A DNA stretch of 64,000 bases from Tuctoria greenei (Eukaryota; Streptophyta; Magnoliopsida; Poales; Poaceae). A program made the translations under genes and the position numbers. Shown one piece after another: positions 63,986-64,000 of the stretch; the first letter of the stretch is position 1, and every line of letters begins with the position of its first letter. Location: the NCBI GenBank assembly GCA_036927565.1, contig JAYESD010000010.1:119194866-119258865 (forward strand), given 5' to 3'. The notes beneath the pieces are model-generated. The model was not told the DNA's origin and did no database searches. It saw nothing but the letters and a program-made list of their open reading frames with translations.

Positions 63986-64000
63986 CGTGGATCTAATACC
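63986..64000 (-). other. Primer-binding site of element H at window edge
   Basis: On the minus strand the last bases read GGTATTAGATCC, a slightly changed version of ggtatcagagcc. The 5' LTR should start just outside the window. Confidence 0.65.

Larger units (their letters stand above)
58976..64000 (-). mobile_element. Element H: C-like copia, minus strand, with internal CACTA replacement
   Basis: The left end tgtaggatcgaagagcacgt is the reversed end of the C-type LTR. Protease (61400-61800), gag (62000-63941) and a primer site at the window edge follow on the minus strand. The 5' LTR is outside. Between about 59640 and 61365 copia sequence is replaced by a CACTA fragment. Only about 665 bp of the 3' LTR remains, and integrase, RT and RNase H are gone. 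Confidence 0.82.

Noticed and set aside
1..64000. Possible integrated virus (pararetrovirus or similar)
   Set aside because: All polymerase remnants have LTRs, primer sites and domain order of gypsy or copia retrotransposons; no movement or coat protein signature seen.

Overview
The window is repeat-dense plant nuclear DNA, most likely from a grass (Poaceae). The evidence is the mix of families: a Ty3/gypsy chromovirus of the Tekay/Del type with 2-3 kb LTRs, Ty1/copia elements of the SIRE/Maximus type (initiator-Met-tRNA primer site attggtatcagagcc, polypurine tract aagggggaga, extra ORF after pol), a CACTA element with a TNP1-like gene, MITEs, and GC-rich coding remnants. I see no intact host gene, no tRNA or rRNA, and nothing prokaryotic. 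The only host-gene-like sequence is a decayed Werner-type 3'-5' exonuclease pseudogene (46985-47689, minus strand).

Region 1-35184 is one old Tekay-type element (A, plus strand) taken apart by nested insertions. Its 5' LTR is cut by the end of a reversed foreign LTR (1-1041). A reversed solo LTR (3452-6369, target duplication acatg) and a gag-only minus-strand element B (6680-11240, duplication gtaat/gtcat) sit in gag. A plus-strand copia element C (14550-32378, duplication catat) sits in integrase. C's own 3' LTR is split by a second copia element D (21665-30655, duplication tccgt). A's pol resumes at 32384 and its 3' LTR ends at 35184. A itself lies against a decayed C-like copia element E (35185-37560).

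Element D is the youngest and most interesting insertion. Its LTRs differ by only about three substitutions and one indel by eye. Its 703-codon gag is open, almost all of pol is deleted, and it carries a long extra ORF (26734-28906, one stop and one frameshift). That ORF is preceded by an internal copy of the same kind of motif array plus TATA-like box that the LTR promoter has.

Region 37560-45060 holds fragments of two more LTR elements (38511-40604), an 80-nt near-perfect palindrome (40600-40679), and a CACTA remnant with about 28 subterminal repeats (40821-41960) and a multi-exon TNP1-like gene on the minus strand (about 42100-45060). Region 45061-50511 is the least TE-like part: the exonuclease pseudogene, two short inverted-repeat elements, and otherwise unassigned AT-rich DNA.

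Region 50512-64000 has a reversed Tekay-type solo LTR meeting head-to-head with a plus-strand Tekay-type element G (52373-58975). G's integrase is interrupted by a minus-strand C-like copia element H (58976 to beyond 64000). Most of H's pol and part of its 3' LTR are replaced by a CACTA fragment encoding an Ulp1-like cysteine protease.

The clearest unexplained pattern is a degenerate array of inverted half-sites, CGGA-N3/4-TCCG, in the promoter-side (U3) part of LTRs from unrelated families (Tekay-type gypsy and two SIRE-type copia groups), repeated again upstream of D's extra ORF.
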